Source: Cycloclasticus sp.
Lineage (GTDB): Bacteria; Pseudomonadota; Gammaproteobacteria; Methylococcales; Cycloclasticaceae
Reading direction: 5' to 3'
Assembly: GCA_040743155.1 (NCBI GenBank)
Contig: JBFLJU010000001.1
Span: 434,001 to 498,000 of the forward strand
Length of the DNA: 64,000 nt
Part shown: piece by piece, positions 1 to 9,367 of the stretch
Layout of the letters: each line of letters begins with the position of its first letter
Position numbering within the stretch: position 1 is the first letter of the stretch
Translations under genes and position numbers: made by a program
The notes under the pieces: model-generated
Seen by the model: the letters and a program-made list of their open reading frames with translations, nothing else
The model's database searches: none
What the model was told of the DNA's origin: nothing

Positions 1-26
1 TAGGGTTTCTATTGCTCAACGCTATT

Positions 27-1094
27 CTAGTGTTTTTGTTGTTTCCTATATTGTTGAGGAGTGAGCCCGAACCAACGTTTAAAACTACGCCGGAAGTTAG
101 CCGGGTCTTGGTAACCAAAAATGATTGAAAGAGTGTTCACCGAAAGGCTACTACGACGCAGGTAGTTTGCAGATTGAAATGCATAGACACTGTCTTTGAT
201 GGCTTGGTAGGAGGTATGTTGTTTATTGAGTTGACGGATGAGCGTTCTTGACGAGACATTCAATACTTGGGCAACGTGTTCTAAAGTAATGTTATGGCCC
301 AAATGGCTTGAAATATAATCATGAACATCGCTGCTTATATTAATGGTTCGCTGTAACTGGCGTGAAGATTCTTGGCATTGTTCAAGTGCCAAATGATACA
401 TTTGACTATCAGCATTGGGGTTCTCGATGTTTTTTAATGCCAACGGTAACTGAATTTCAAGGTGTTCAGCATCAAAATAAACAGGGCAATGAAAATAATG
501 GTGATAACTTTTGGCATAATCAGGCTTTGAGCTATTAATGCACAGTATTGCTTCATCCATTTCTCGGCCTAAAATAAACTCAATAACGTGCTGTAGCAAC
601 ATAAGCATTGCCTCAACAAAAATCATATGGGCAGTTTTTAGGTTCTGCGTCAGTGTTAAGCGAATAATATATTTATCATCACGGATCATGGGGTTGTACA
701 GGATAAATGGAGTGCGTATATGACTGTATTTTTGGAAAATTTCGATAGCGTCAGATAATGTGGGGCTATTGATGGCAGCCCAACCAACCGGGCCATGAGT
801 AGAAGGGTGAAGCAAAGAGCCTAATAGTAATCCTATGGCGGGGTTGCCGGACATTTTCTGAGTATTCAAAATAACGGATACAAACTGATCTAGTGAAACA
901 TAATCACTGTTATGCAATGTTTCGGAGGTTAGCCCAACTTCATGGAGGATTTTTTCCGTTGATATACCCTCGTTTTCCAATGTCCGTATGGCTATTTGGA
1001 TATAGCTAACGGGCAATGTTTTTATTGTTGACATGCTGAGATGATGATGGGTTTCAATTGGTAACTCAGGAAGTTCGCTTAACTTGATTGTCAC
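27..1094 (-). CDS. AraC-family transcriptional regulator (arabinose-binding-like N-terminus)
   Basis: A 355-residue protein with an AraC/OruR-type sensor domain in the first 230 residues (the stretch GPVGWAAINSPTLSDAIEIF is typical) and a C-terminal double helix-turn-helix. The second HTH region carries the family signature around FGYQDPANFRRSFKRWFGLTP, close to residue 340. It is divergent from the desaturase-type oxygenase at 1210, so it probably controls that gene. The first in-frame start is a GTG lying inside a palindrome (1089-1124). An internal ATG at 1034, giving a protein beginning MSTIKTLP, is a credible alternative because it would leave the palindrome in the leader as an operator. 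Family assignment is secure; the ligand is unknown. Confidence 0.9.
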   Translation of the reverse strand: MTIKLSELPELPIETHHHLSMSTIKTLPVSYIQIAIRTLENEGISTEKILHEVGLTSETLHNSDYVSLDQFVSVILNTQKMSGNPAIGLLLGSLLHPSTHGPVGWAAINSPTLSDAIEIFQKYSHIRTPFILYNPMIRDDKYIIRLTLTQNLKTAHMIFVEAMLMLLQHVIEFILGREMDEAILCINSSKPDYAKSYHHYFHCPVYFDAEHLEIQLPLALKNIENPNADSQMYHLALEQCQESSRQLQRTINISSDVHDYISSHLGHNITLEHVAQVLNVSSRTLIRQLNKQHTSYQAIKDSVYAFQSANYLRRSSLSVNTLSIIFGYQDPANFRRSFKRWFGLTPQQYRKQQKH

Positions 1095-1124
1095 TTATTG
1101 ACACCCATGTGTCAAATAATGACA
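1089..1124. promoter_or_regulatory. Imperfect palindrome with four TGTCA/TGACA half-sites, probable operator
   Basis: Two 16-bp arms (1089-1104 and 1109-1124) are near reverse complements around a 4-bp spacer, and each arm itself starts with TGTCA and ends with TGACA or its complement. It lies between the divergent AraC gene and the oxygenase gene and covers the GTG start of the former. A perfect TATAAT follows at 1150-1155 with no good -35 box, as expected for an activator-dependent promoter of the oxygenase. The role as operator is inferred. Confidence 0.5.
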
Positions 1125-1209
1125 CTGGTCTGGCAGTGCTGATTGGACATATAATTACTGTTCGAACGAAAAATAATGTTCGTTTATTCTAAAATATGAG
1201 GAGTATGTA

Positions 1210-2139
1210 ATGGCGACAATAGAACAAGAATTGCCGAAAGAATCGCCGAGTGAGGCGTTGTTTCAGTCTTACCTTAAAGCACCAACACTAGCGATCCCAA
1301 CTGTTTTGATTTTCATTGGCGTTATGGCCGGTCTTGCAACAGTCTGGTATTACGCATTAGCGGGAGCGCTTCCCTTGTGGCAAGGCGCGCTTATGAATGG
1401 TCTCTTAACGTATTGGTTGTTTAGCGTTATTCATGATGCGTCACACCATTCATTGTCTAGTATTAAACCGATTAATGAAACACTAGGTGCCATAGGCCTG
1501 TTTTTCTTATTTCCCTATGCGCCGATGGTTGCGCTTAGATGGGTGCATAACAAACACCATATCCATGCAAATGGCCCTATGGATCCTGACCGTTTTGAAC
1601 ATGATGCAACATGGTGGCAAGCACCATTCAAATGGTCTTTCTTTGACGGATATTATATTTATTACTTCTTTAAGTACGGAATGAAAGTTGTAAAAAGGCA
1701 TTTGGTGAGCCTTATCATGTACTACTCAGCTCTAGTGGCTTTGTTTGTTACGGCATTGTACTTTGGGTATGGTTACGAGTTATTTATGTTGTGGTTTATA
1801 CCGTCACGCATCACCGTATTTTTGATTTGTGTTGTGTTTGTTATTTTGCCTCATGCGCCAGGTACAGTGGGCCAAGAACAAGATAAATACATGGCAACAA
1901 CAATGCGTATGGGTTGGGAGTGGCTATTAACACCAGTATTGGTGTATCAAAACTATCACTTGATTCATCATCTCTGGCCAGAAATACCGTTTTATAAAAT
2001 GCATAGGGCTTGGTATTTAAAGTATGACGAAATCAATGCTGAGAATATCAGTGTGCAAACTGCTTTTGGTGTAACACCGGCCAATATTGAATCTCATATT
2101 AATTTTGATCATTCAAAGCACCCAGTGGTACCAGCTTAA
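1210..2139 (+). CDS. Membrane fatty-acid-desaturase-family diiron oxygenase
   Basis: A 309-residue integral membrane protein of the FA_desaturase superfamily (desaturases, carotenoid hydroxylases and ketolases). Three histidine boxes that bind the diiron centre are visible: HDASHH near residue 76, HNKHHIH near 113, and NYHLIHH near 248, with long hydrophobic helices between them. The last box continues into WPEIPFYKMHRAW, the usual family ending. A clear Shine-Dalgarno (GAGGAG) precedes the ATG. It stands alone behind an AraC regulator and ends at a strong terminator. The substrate cannot be read from sequence; it could be a lipid, alkane, terpenoid or carotenoid. It is not an AlkB-type alkane hydroxylase, whose box spacing differs. 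A decayed second copy lies just downstream. Confidence 0.82.
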   Translation: MATIEQELPKESPSEALFQSYLKAPTLAIPTVLIFIGVMAGLATVWYYALAGALPLWQGALMNGLLTYWLFSVIHDASHHSLSSIKPINETLGAIGLFFLFPYAPMVALRWVHNKHHIHANGPMDPDRFEHDATWWQAPFKWSFFDGYYIYYFFKYGMKVVKRHLVSLIMYYSALVALFVTALYFGYGYELFMLWFIPSRITVFLICVVFVILPHAPGTVGQEQDKYMATTMRMGWEWLLTPVLVYQNYHLIHHLWPEIPFYKMHRAWYLKYDEINAENISVQTAFGVTPANIESHINFDHSKHPVVPA

Positions 2140-2162
2140 ATAGCTCTACATAATGGTCCAAT

Positions 2163-2190
2163 AAAAAAGCGCTTTTATAAGCGCTTTTTT
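2163..2190. terminator. Rho-independent terminator
   Basis: AGCGCTT stem arms flanked by A and T runs, 24 bp after the stop of the oxygenase gene. The symmetry lets it act in both directions. Confidence 0.8.
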
Positions 2191-2286
2191 ATTGCTTGGT
2201 CGGAACTCATAGCTAAGGAAATTAACTAGTAATCGACGTTAGTTTTCTTTTTTGTATGACACATAGTCCTGAAGCTGCATGTGCTA

Positions 2287-2507
2287 AGTATTGATATTTA
2301 TTACATATCGTAGGCAGTAGTGGTAGCTGCGCTTTACATGGATTATGGCGATGAAATATTTATGCAGTGGTTTATTCCTTCGCGTATTTCATTTTTTTTG
2401 ATATCAGTCGTTTTGTCATTAGCAAGTCAAACAGCATTTGGCATTGAATCGGCGAATATTGACTAACATATGAATGTTGAACATTCAACATTTAAAGCGC
2501 GAGCATA
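2287..2507 (+). pseudogene. Decayed, internally deleted copy of the desaturase-family oxygenase
   Basis: Translation in one frame gives a stop at 2311-2313, then EIFMQWFIPSRI, which matches ELFMLWFIPSRI in the intact gene upstream. The reading then jumps directly to QTAFGIESANID, matching QTAFGVTPANIE at the C-terminus, then a stop and NVEHS matching NFDHS. The roughly 70 residues carrying the last histidine box are deleted, so no function is possible. This is direct sequence evidence of a tandem duplication followed by decay. Confidence 0.85.
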
Positions 2508-2530
2508 GAGTTAAGTTTTAGGAAAGGCAC

Positions 2531-2564
2531 AATAAAAAGGCTCCTATTTGGAGCCTTTTTATTG
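2531..2564. terminator. Bidirectional rho-independent terminator
   Basis: AAAAAGGCTCC and GGAGCCTTTTT arms around a short ATTT loop. It sits between the pseudogene and the convergent alcohol dehydrogenase gene and can serve both strands. Confidence 0.8.
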
Positions 2565-2581
2565 TGTTTGGGTTAGGGATG

Positions 2582-3643
2582 TTATGGTCGTATCAACACC
2601 TTTAAGGCATTATCAGACTTTTTATAAAAGGTTTCAAAAGCTTGATCAATGTTATCGAGGCTAAACTCATGAGAAAAATATTCAGCAGGGTTGATAACGC
2701 CGCGTTCCATGAGTCGTATGCCTTCCCACATAAAAGGCTGCACGTTGGCAAAACCGTTCATGTGTAAGCTGATATCGCGTAAAAAAACGTCGGCTAGCAC
2801 TAAATTAAATTCTTGGTCACAAAAAACACCGATCGCGGCAATGGTGCCGCCAGGGCGTATGATGTCTATACACATTTGTAAGGTTTCTGGGTAACCGACT
2901 ACCTCAATGACTTTATCAAAACCTCGGTTGCTGGTTAATGCGAGTGCTTTTTCTTTCCAACCTTCTTTAGTTGAATTGAAGGTAGTCGCACCTTTTTTAG
3001 CAGCAATAGCTAGGCGGTAATCAAGCTGATCAATGCAGATAACTTGCCCCGCAGACTTGCCCAAGGCAATATCCATTGCCAACAAACCGGTAGGGCCACA
3101 ACCAATAATTGCGACGTTTTCGCCGGGTTGAATATCAGCAAGATTGTTGGCGATTATCGCAGACGGTAAGCTGCAAGAGAGTGAAATTGCCGATGCATCA
3201 TCGATGGCGTCGGGTACTTTAATAGCATGTCCGTCGGCATACGGTAAAATCAACGCTTCTGTATGGGTGCCGTTTAAATCACCAAAAGGCATACCAAAAC
3301 CATACACAGCTTTTTGTGTGGTTTCGCAATGTGCTGTTTGCCCCACTTCGCACATATAGCAATCACCACAAGAGCATGAGTAAGCCATAGAAACACGGTC
3401 ACCTTTTTTGAATTTTCCTACGCCATTACCTACTTCGGTGACGCGACCGATGAGCTCGTGGCCAATTTGTGAATGTCCGCGTTCCAAAATAGGGTCCATT
3501 GCGCCACGGTACAAATGTAAGTCAGACCCACAGATGGATGTAGCGTTGACCTCAACAAGAATTTGATGGGGCTCTTCAATGCTAGGCTCGGGTTTTTCGC
3601 CGCAGCGAATATCTTCAGGACCATAATAAATGGCAGTTTTCAT
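2582..3643 (-). CDS. Zinc-dependent alcohol dehydrogenase (MDR superfamily)
   Basis: A 353-residue medium-chain dehydrogenase that would oxidise an alcohol or polyol with NAD(P)+. The catalytic zinc ligands are visible as Cys38 and the GHE motif (His62, Glu63). The structural zinc cysteines cluster at residues 92, 95, 98 and 106. The Rossmann glycines appear in GCGPTG at 181-186. It resembles the Tdh/glutathione-independent formaldehyde dehydrogenase side of the family more than classic ADH1. It is convergent to the oxygenase locus and separated from it by a terminator. Oxidation of an alcohol made by a neighbouring oxygenase is plausible but is inference. Confidence 0.88.
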   Translation of the reverse strand: MKTAIYYGPEDIRCGEKPEPSIEEPHQILVEVNATSICGSDLHLYRGAMDPILERGHSQIGHELIGRVTEVGNGVGKFKKGDRVSMAYSCSCGDCYMCEVGQTAHCETTQKAVYGFGMPFGDLNGTHTEALILPYADGHAIKVPDAIDDASAISLSCSLPSAIIANNLADIQPGENVAIIGCGPTGLLAMDIALGKSAGQVICIDQLDYRLAIAAKKGATTFNSTKEGWKEKALALTSNRGFDKVIEVVGYPETLQMCIDIIRPGGTIAAIGVFCDQEFNLVLADVFLRDISLHMNGFANVQPFMWEGIRLMERGVINPAEYFSHEFSLDNIDQAFETFYKKSDNALKVLIRP

Positions 3644-3896
3644 AGTTAACCCCTCTTAATTGTTTATTTAATTGTAGTGACTTAAATCATTAAACATTTA
3701 GTCATTTAATGACATAGATCATCTTATGAAAATATAGTACAGAAGAAAAGGCAAATACAGGGATCTACTTAAACGCTTTAAACGGACTAACGTTAGGTAT
3801 TTAAGTTGTAGCAAGGTGGGTGGTTTGGTGTGCTCGGCACGTTAAATGCCTCCTGTTTTTTTTGGTTAGAACTAAGTGATTTTATCGAGAGGGAAA

Positions 3897-4889
3897 ATGA
3901 AATTTCACACATTATTAATACCGTTTACTTGTGTAATGCTCGGAGCTTGTGAAGCACCTTTGGTGCTAGATGGCGTTGAGCAATCAAAAACAGAAGCCAT
4001 CCATCGTACAGACCGTATTCAGGCGGTAGCCTCATCAGGCAATGACATTGTTGTTGCTGGTATTGGCTTTATTTTGAATTCTAGTGATTCAGGAGAAACA
4101 TGGAGTCGTACCCAACCCGTGGGGTTACCGGCCTTTATTAGCGCAACGATTTGCCCTAACAAAGATCAAGTGGTTGTATCAGCTGAGAAGCAAGCGTGGG
4201 TATCAACCGATAGCGGTAAAACATGGCAAGCAAATGATTTAGCAACTGAAGAGGCACCACAGTTTCTTAGTTGTTCAGCTGACAATAGGTTATGGGTTGC
4301 TGCGAGTTTTAGCACGATCTTAAATAGTACTGATCAAGGACGAACTTGGCAGCAAACGACATTTGATGAAGATCTCATTCTTACGTATATAAATTTCTTT
4401 GATGCGCAAAACGGTATAGCCGTGGGTGAGTTTGGTAGTGTTTTTAGTACTGTGGACAGTGGCGAGAACTGGGTTCAAAAAGACGAACCAATTCCAAACG
4501 ACTTTTTCCCATTATCGGTTACTTTCGCTGACAGTTTACATGGTTGGGTGGGTGGTTCTAGTGGGGTAGTTTTCCAGACTAGCGATGGTGGGAGCACTTG
4601 GAGAAGAGAGGCAACCGGTACAGATGCACCTATTTATGGTTTGTCGGCCAGTAAACTTGGTGTGTTTGCGGTAGGTGGTTTTGGAACATTTCTGGAAAGA
4701 AAACAGGGGCCGAATGAAGTGGCTATTTGGCAAGACTCAACAACGGTTGAGACAAGGTCTTATTTGCGTGCTCTTACACCCTTAGGTGATAAGGCGCTCA
4801 TTTTAGGTGGGGGGGCAGGTACATTACAGGCATTGATTAATGGTGGTTTGGGGTATATGTCAATTGCCAACATTAAGGGCGGAGAATAA
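3897..4889 (+). CDS. YCF48/BNR-repeat beta-propeller lipoprotein
   Basis: About 330 residues. The chosen ATG at 3897 has a GAGAGGG Shine-Dalgarno at the right distance; a GTG 21 bp upstream lacks one. The start yields a lipoprotein signal with lipobox LGAC near residue 19, so the protein is probably anchored in the outer membrane. Repeated Asp-box-like motifs (SSDSGETW, STDSGKTW, STDQGRTW, TVDSGENW, TSDGGSTW) mark the blades of a YCF48/HCF136-like beta-propeller. It is the first gene of a tight operon with the RND pump (2-bp gap) and is followed by DUF1302 and DUF1329 genes. Such propellers are often assembly factors; the exact role is unknown. Confidence 0.85.
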   Translation: MKFHTLLIPFTCVMLGACEAPLVLDGVEQSKTEAIHRTDRIQAVASSGNDIVVAGIGFILNSSDSGETWSRTQPVGLPAFISATICPNKDQVVVSAEKQAWVSTDSGKTWQANDLATEEAPQFLSCSADNRLWVAASFSTILNSTDQGRTWQQTTFDEDLILTYINFFDAQNGIAVGEFGSVFSTVDSGENWVQKDEPIPNDFFPLSVTFADSLHGWVGGSSGVVFQTSDGGSTWRREATGTDAPIYGLSASKLGVFAVGGFGTFLERKQGPNEVAIWQDSTTVETRSYLRALTPLGDKALILGGGAGTLQALINGGLGYMSIANIKGGE

Positions 4890-4891
4890 TC

Positions 4892-7231
4892 ATGGGTGCT
4901 ATAACAAAGCAACTTAAAAAAATTGACCGTCTGGTGTTTGCATTTCCTAAAGTGACTGCATTGATCATTTTGGCGATTAGTACATTCTTTGCGATGCAAA
5001 TTCCAGGGGTTAAGATGGTATCTAACTTTGCCGATTTATTACCGCAAGAACACCCCTATATTCAAACACATAACACGCTTACCGAAACGTTCGGTGGCGC
5101 GAATACGGTGATTGTGTCGCTAAAAGTAGACGAAGGGACTATTTTTACTAACGACGTGTTGAGCAGAATTAAACGCTTAACCGACAAAGTCGATGCGTTG
5201 CCTGCTGTGAATCATAATTTAGTTAATAGCTTAACGCATAGAAATACTCGTCGAGTGTGGTTAAACGAATATGGAACCATGAAGTCTGCGCCGTATTATG
5301 ACCCACTTAAAGAGCATTATTCTGAAGAAGAGTTGCAGGCGATGCAAAATCAGGTTGTGGCGAATCCGCGCGTGTATGGCCTATTAGTTTCGCCAGATCT
5401 TAAATCTGCACTCATAAAAGGTACGCTAAATGAGGGTGACTTAGACTATGAAGAAGTCTTTAATGCGTTGGCAAAACTTAGGAATGAAGAAAAAACTGAT
5501 GGGTTAACAATCTATGCCAGTGGCCAACCAGTATTAGTAGGCTGGGTAACAAGTTATGTTAGTGAGGTCATTCAAATTTTTGGCTATACCTTAGCCATTT
5601 TATTGATTTTGTTGGTAGCGTATTTTAGAAAGTTCTATGGTTTACTGTTACCCCTTATTGGTATCGCCTTGACGACGACTTGGGGCTTGGGAATGTTGTC
5701 GTTGTTGGGCTATAACCTAGATCCATTGATGCTAGTTGTACCATTCCTTGTATCTGCAAGGGCTATGTCGCACGGTGTTCAAATAGTGGAACGCTTTTAT
5801 ACCGAACTGGGTGAAAGTGGGGATAAACAAACAGCCGCACGTAATACCTTTGAGGGTTTGTTTAGGCCAGGCTCTTTAGGGGTTATTTCAGACGCTATTG
5901 GTTTGTTGCTTATTTCATTAGGCTCTGTGCCAATTAACGATAAATTGGCGATATATGCGTCACTTTGGGCGGGTAGTGTGATTGTTACGGTGTTGATTTT
6001 ACTGCCTGTACTACTTGAGATTTTGCCGCACAAGCAAGCTAAAAACACTGAGCATGTGCTTTTGCAAAAATTATTTCCAGTTGTCTCCAAAATATCGTGC
6101 ACCCCCAACGGTGCACTAGCAACGTTATTTGTTTCGTTTGGTTTAGTGATTGGGGGTGCCTATTTAAGTTCAAAGGTGCAAATTGGTGAGGCAGAGTCAG
6201 GCTCTCCATTGCTGTATGCGGATCATGACTACAATATTTCTTCTAAGGCGATAAACCAAGCGTTTCCCGGTTCGGAAGAAATGTTTATTTTGGCGCACTC
6301 CGATAAAGAACATGGTTTGAAACACCCCGATGCGATTAAAGCATTGGCTGATTTTCAAAACTATATGATGCTTGATCCTGAATTAGGCGGCACCAAAGGG
6401 TTGCCAGACTTGCTCTCTCAAGCCAGTCGGATTATCCGAAATGATGATCCGCGTTGGTTGGTGTACCCAAAAGATGAGTTTGAATCGGGTGGCCTAATGT
6501 TCGCTTATATGATGTCGAGTCCCATTCCGGGGGCCCTGTTAGAGTTTATTGATCCAGATGAACAAAACGCCAATATTGTTTTCTATTATAAAGATCATAA
6601 AGGTGAAACGATTCGCCGTGCTATCCATATGGTTAAAGAATGGAGCAATAGTGCAGCGGCACAAGTAGAGGGTTTCTCGCTTAAATTAGCGGGTGGCTTA
6701 ATTGGTGTAACGGCGGCGGTTAATGAAGCGTCTTACCAAACCAACGTGATAGTTATCCCCTTGGTTTTTTTGCTTATATTGGTATTTGTTACTGCATTTT
6801 ACTGGTCTATCCATGCGGGTTGGCTAATGTTGCTCGCGATGGGTTTTGCAACAACGTTAACGTATGCCTACATGGGCATAGTTGGGTTGGGTATTAACGT
6901 GAATACCGTACCTATCTTGGCTGCGGGCATTGGTATTGGTGTGGATTATTCCATCTACATTATGGATAAAATTAAAGAGCAGTACGCTAAGCTCGGTAAC
7001 TTTGAGGCGGCTATTCAAAAAGCGATTAATACCACCGGTGTCGCAATTGGTTTCACTGCTTTTTCACTCATCGCGGGTGTCATTATGTGGGTGCTGTTAT
7101 CAACCATGAGGTTTCAAGCGGATGCAGCTATGTTGTTAATTGTTATGTTGCTGCTCAACGCCTTGGCCGCTATGTTCTTAGTACCTGCATGGGTTATGAC
7201 ATTCAAACCAAAGTTTATTGTGGAGAAGTAA
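4892..7231 (+). CDS. RND-superfamily (MMPL-type) transporter
   Basis: A 779-residue inner-membrane protein with two repeats, each of one transmembrane helix, a large periplasmic loop and five more helices. The MMPL-type motif GIGIGVDYSIYIMDKI lies near residue 685, with the proton-relay Asp in GVDY. At about 780 residues it is shorter than tripartite HAE1 pumps and fits the HAE3/hopanoid-exporter-like group, which moves lipids or other hydrophobic molecules. It starts 2 bp after the YCF48-like gene. Together with the DUF1302 and DUF1329 genes it forms a module often seen in degraders of hydrophobic compounds. Substrate and direction are unknown. Confidence 0.88.
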   Translation: MGAITKQLKKIDRLVFAFPKVTALIILAISTFFAMQIPGVKMVSNFADLLPQEHPYIQTHNTLTETFGGANTVIVSLKVDEGTIFTNDVLSRIKRLTDKVDALPAVNHNLVNSLTHRNTRRVWLNEYGTMKSAPYYDPLKEHYSEEELQAMQNQVVANPRVYGLLVSPDLKSALIKGTLNEGDLDYEEVFNALAKLRNEEKTDGLTIYASGQPVLVGWVTSYVSEVIQIFGYTLAILLILLVAYFRKFYGLLLPLIGIALTTTWGLGMLSLLGYNLDPLMLVVPFLVSARAMSHGVQIVERFYTELGESGDKQTAARNTFEGLFRPGSLGVISDAIGLLLISLGSVPINDKLAIYASLWAGSVIVTVLILLPVLLEILPHKQAKNTEHVLLQKLFPVVSKISCTPNGALATLFVSFGLVIGGAYLSSKVQIGEAESGSPLLYADHDYNISSKAINQAFPGSEEMFILAHSDKEHGLKHPDAIKALADFQNYMMLDPELGGTKGLPDLLSQASRIIRNDDPRWLVYPKDEFESGGLMFAYMMSSPIPGALLEFIDPDEQNANIVFYYKDHKGETIRRAIHMVKEWSNSAAAQVEGFSLKLAGGLIGVTAAVNEASYQTNVIVIPLVFLLILVFVTAFYWSIHAGWLMLLAMGFATTLTYAYMGIVGLGINVNTVPILAAGIGIGVDYSIYIMDKIKEQYAKLGNFEAAIQKAINTTGVAIGFTAFSLIAGVIMWVLLSTMRFQADAAMLLIVMLLLNALAAMFLVPAWVMTFKPKFIVEK

Positions 7232-7387
7232 TCATAAGTTCAAATCATTGATTTGGTGAAAATTTAAGTGGTAAAAGCGCTCAAAAAGTTGTTGCTGTTT
7301 TTTTGCGTTGCAATATCAAAGGCAGCATTAGGGGAAGCTTATAGGTAGTAAGTTTTTTTGAAATTAAAAAAAGAGTAGGGAGACACT

Positions 7388-9355
7388 ATGAAGAATAAGA
7401 AATGGCATTCTAGGCCATTAGCTACTATTGCACTGATAGGGATGGCGGTACTGCCCTTGTCGCAACAAGCGGCTGCGGGCATTAATACAGGTGATGATAC
7501 GTTGGAGATCAGTGGTTTCGTCGAAAATGCAACGTACTTTCGTGACCACGTTGGGTTGTCAAAATTCCGCAATACACTGCAATTAGAAGGTACAAAAATA
7601 CTGGGTGGTATCGGTGCGTTTGATGAAGTTAGTATTAATGGCACTTTTCGTGCGACATATGACGGAGTTTATGACCTGAATTCTGATGAATATGGTGATG
7701 GTGCTGGTGGTGCAGTATTTTTAACGCCGGTAATACCTGCGACCCCTGCTGGTTTTAATGTAGCGCCAGGGGAAGGTATTCCGCTAGGTAACCTTACAGC
7801 ACGCGGGCTTGATAATTCTGGTCTAGAAATTTTAGGTCAAAGTCGCCATAGCACCTCGGGAAATGGTGTGGAGTTGGTTGTTCCTGTGCGTCCGTGTGAT
7901 AAAGACTCGCGTGGTTGTATCGGCGGGTATATGGATGACACATTAAATGATTTACGTTATTCAGATTTCAATGATCGTTGGGATTTTATACGTGAGTTAT
8001 ATGTAAACGCTGTGATTGATATGGACAGTGGTACGACTTTCAATTTAAGTGTTGGTAAAAAACAAGAAGTTTGGGGTCGTACTGATTTATTCCGCGTATT
8101 AGATGTCATCAACCCGGTTGATTATTCTAGGAATAATATTTATGACGAATTAGAAGATACGCGTATTCCTTTGTGGATGGCAACTGCTGAATGGCAGTTT
8201 GGTGCGAATAACTTATTGGATGACATGAATGTTCAGTTTGTTTGGATATTTGACAAGTTTAGGCCTAATAAGTTGGGTCAATCCGGTACGCCTAATCAAA
8301 TTCTAGGTGCGGGCGAATTGTTTCGTTCGTTAAACCTATGCTGGGAAGAAGGCTGTACGACATCTGTATTTGCCGGTGCGGGACCGGATGATGCGAGTAT
8401 TGCAACTAACTTTGGCCCTGGTGTTCTTGGTGTTCGTGATGCACACCTGCCTGACTGGTCTCTGGATAACACACAGTTAGGTGTGAAATTTGAGGGGGTT
8501 TATGGCGATATTGGCTTTTCATTAAATGCATTCTATACACGATCTCAGCTACCTTCATTGAGAGGGGGTATTCCATCAGACAATCCATTTACAGGGTCAG
8601 TTCTAACAGAGAGTGGTCCCTATGGTAGTATGATTGAATCTCAGTTTTATAGCCATTTAATATCATTTGATATTCACTTTCCACGTGTCTTTTTAATGGG
8701 TGGTTCGCTGGATTATTATTCAGACCCACTAAAAACGGCATTCAGAGTTGAAACAGCATGGACGAAAGGTGAGGAGTTTGCTGACACGACTCAAGAGAGG
8801 CTTTTTTCTGAATCTGAAGTGGCGCGTTGGGTAATTGGTGCGGATCATAATTTGTTTATTCGCTCGATTAATAAAAATAAAGCGTTCTTAATTTCTTTCC
8901 AAACTTTTGGGCAGCATATTCTGCAACATCAACGTGAAACCCATAAATTTGGTGAATCTGGCATGCCTGATAGAAAAGACAATTATATTTCTACCTTGTT
9001 AACCAAAGGCTGGTGGATGAATGACCGTTTTAGTGCACAAATAATTCAGGCTTACGATTGGGGTGCTCAGGCTTACGTGGTCTCACCATCTATTGACTGG
9101 TTGATTGATGATCATTGGCGTTTCCAGTTAGCTGCGAATATCAAGTTTGATAACGGTGCTGAAGATTTTTCTGACTGTACTAAATGTAATCCATTTGCAC
9201 CATTCACTGTCTCATCTGACCCTATTCATGCGACAGGTATGTCAGGCGATGCTGGTTTAGGTGGCTATGAGCCATTAGGTCGTTTCATTGACGGGCCTAT
9301 CGGTACGGCACGAAATGAAGATGAAATTCAAATGACAATTCGTTACCGCTTCTAA
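7388..9355 (+). CDS. DUF1302 family protein, probable outer-membrane beta-barrel
   Basis: A 655-residue exported protein with a signal peptide ending near AAAG at residue 30. The family hallmark is visible as YVNAVIDM followed by VGKKQEVWGRTDLFRVLDV and INPVDYSRN, near residues 205-245. The C-terminus ends in aromatic Phe (IRYRF), and alternating hydrophobic strands throughout suggest an outer-membrane barrel. It lies 156 bp downstream of the RND pump and upstream of its usual partner DUF1329. The family has no settled function; it is commonly co-induced with lipid, sterol or hydrocarbon catabolism. A porin-like role for a hydrophobic substrate is inference. Confidence 0.85.
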   Translation: MKNKKWHSRPLATIALIGMAVLPLSQQAAAGINTGDDTLEISGFVENATYFRDHVGLSKFRNTLQLEGTKILGGIGAFDEVSINGTFRATYDGVYDLNSDEYGDGAGGAVFLTPVIPATPAGFNVAPGEGIPLGNLTARGLDNSGLEILGQSRHSTSGNGVELVVPVRPCDKDSRGCIGGYMDDTLNDLRYSDFNDRWDFIRELYVNAVIDMDSGTTFNLSVGKKQEVWGRTDLFRVLDVINPVDYSRNNIYDELEDTRIPLWMATAEWQFGANNLLDDMNVQFVWIFDKFRPNKLGQSGTPNQILGAGELFRSLNLCWEEGCTTSVFAGAGPDDASIATNFGPGVLGVRDAHLPDWSLDNTQLGVKFEGVYGDIGFSLNAFYTRSQLPSLRGGIPSDNPFTGSVLTESGPYGSMIESQFYSHLISFDIHFPRVFLMGGSLDYYSDPLKTAFRVETAWTKGEEFADTTQERLFSESEVARWVIGADHNLFIRSINKNKAFLISFQTFGQHILQHQRETHKFGESGMPDRKDNYISTLLTKGWWMNDRFSAQIIQAYDWGAQAYVVSPSIDWLIDDHWRFQLAANIKFDNGAEDFSDCTKCNPFAPFTVSSDPIHATGMSGDAGLGGYEPLGRFIDGPIGTARNEDEIQMTIRYRF

Positions 9356-9367
9356 GGGACGCTAATA

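Noticed and set aside
1210-2139. AlkB-type alkane hydroxylase
   Set aside because: It has the three histidine boxes of the wider desaturase superfamily, but length (309), box spacing and the NYHLIHHLWP ending fit desaturase or carotenoid-type enzymes, not AlkB.
5797-6108. Minus-strand open frame of 103 codons inside the RND pump gene
   Set aside because: Lies fully inside a well-supported gene, has no recognisable domain, and its composition is that of a shadow frame. The same applies to other antisense frames, for example 11103-11378 and 18918-19334.
7268-7348. 26-codon GTG-started run resembling a signal peptide before the DUF1302 gene
   Set aside because: Reads KALKKLLLFFCVAISKAALG and then stops; no ribosome binding site and no mature domain. 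At most a decayed fragment, too short to claim.
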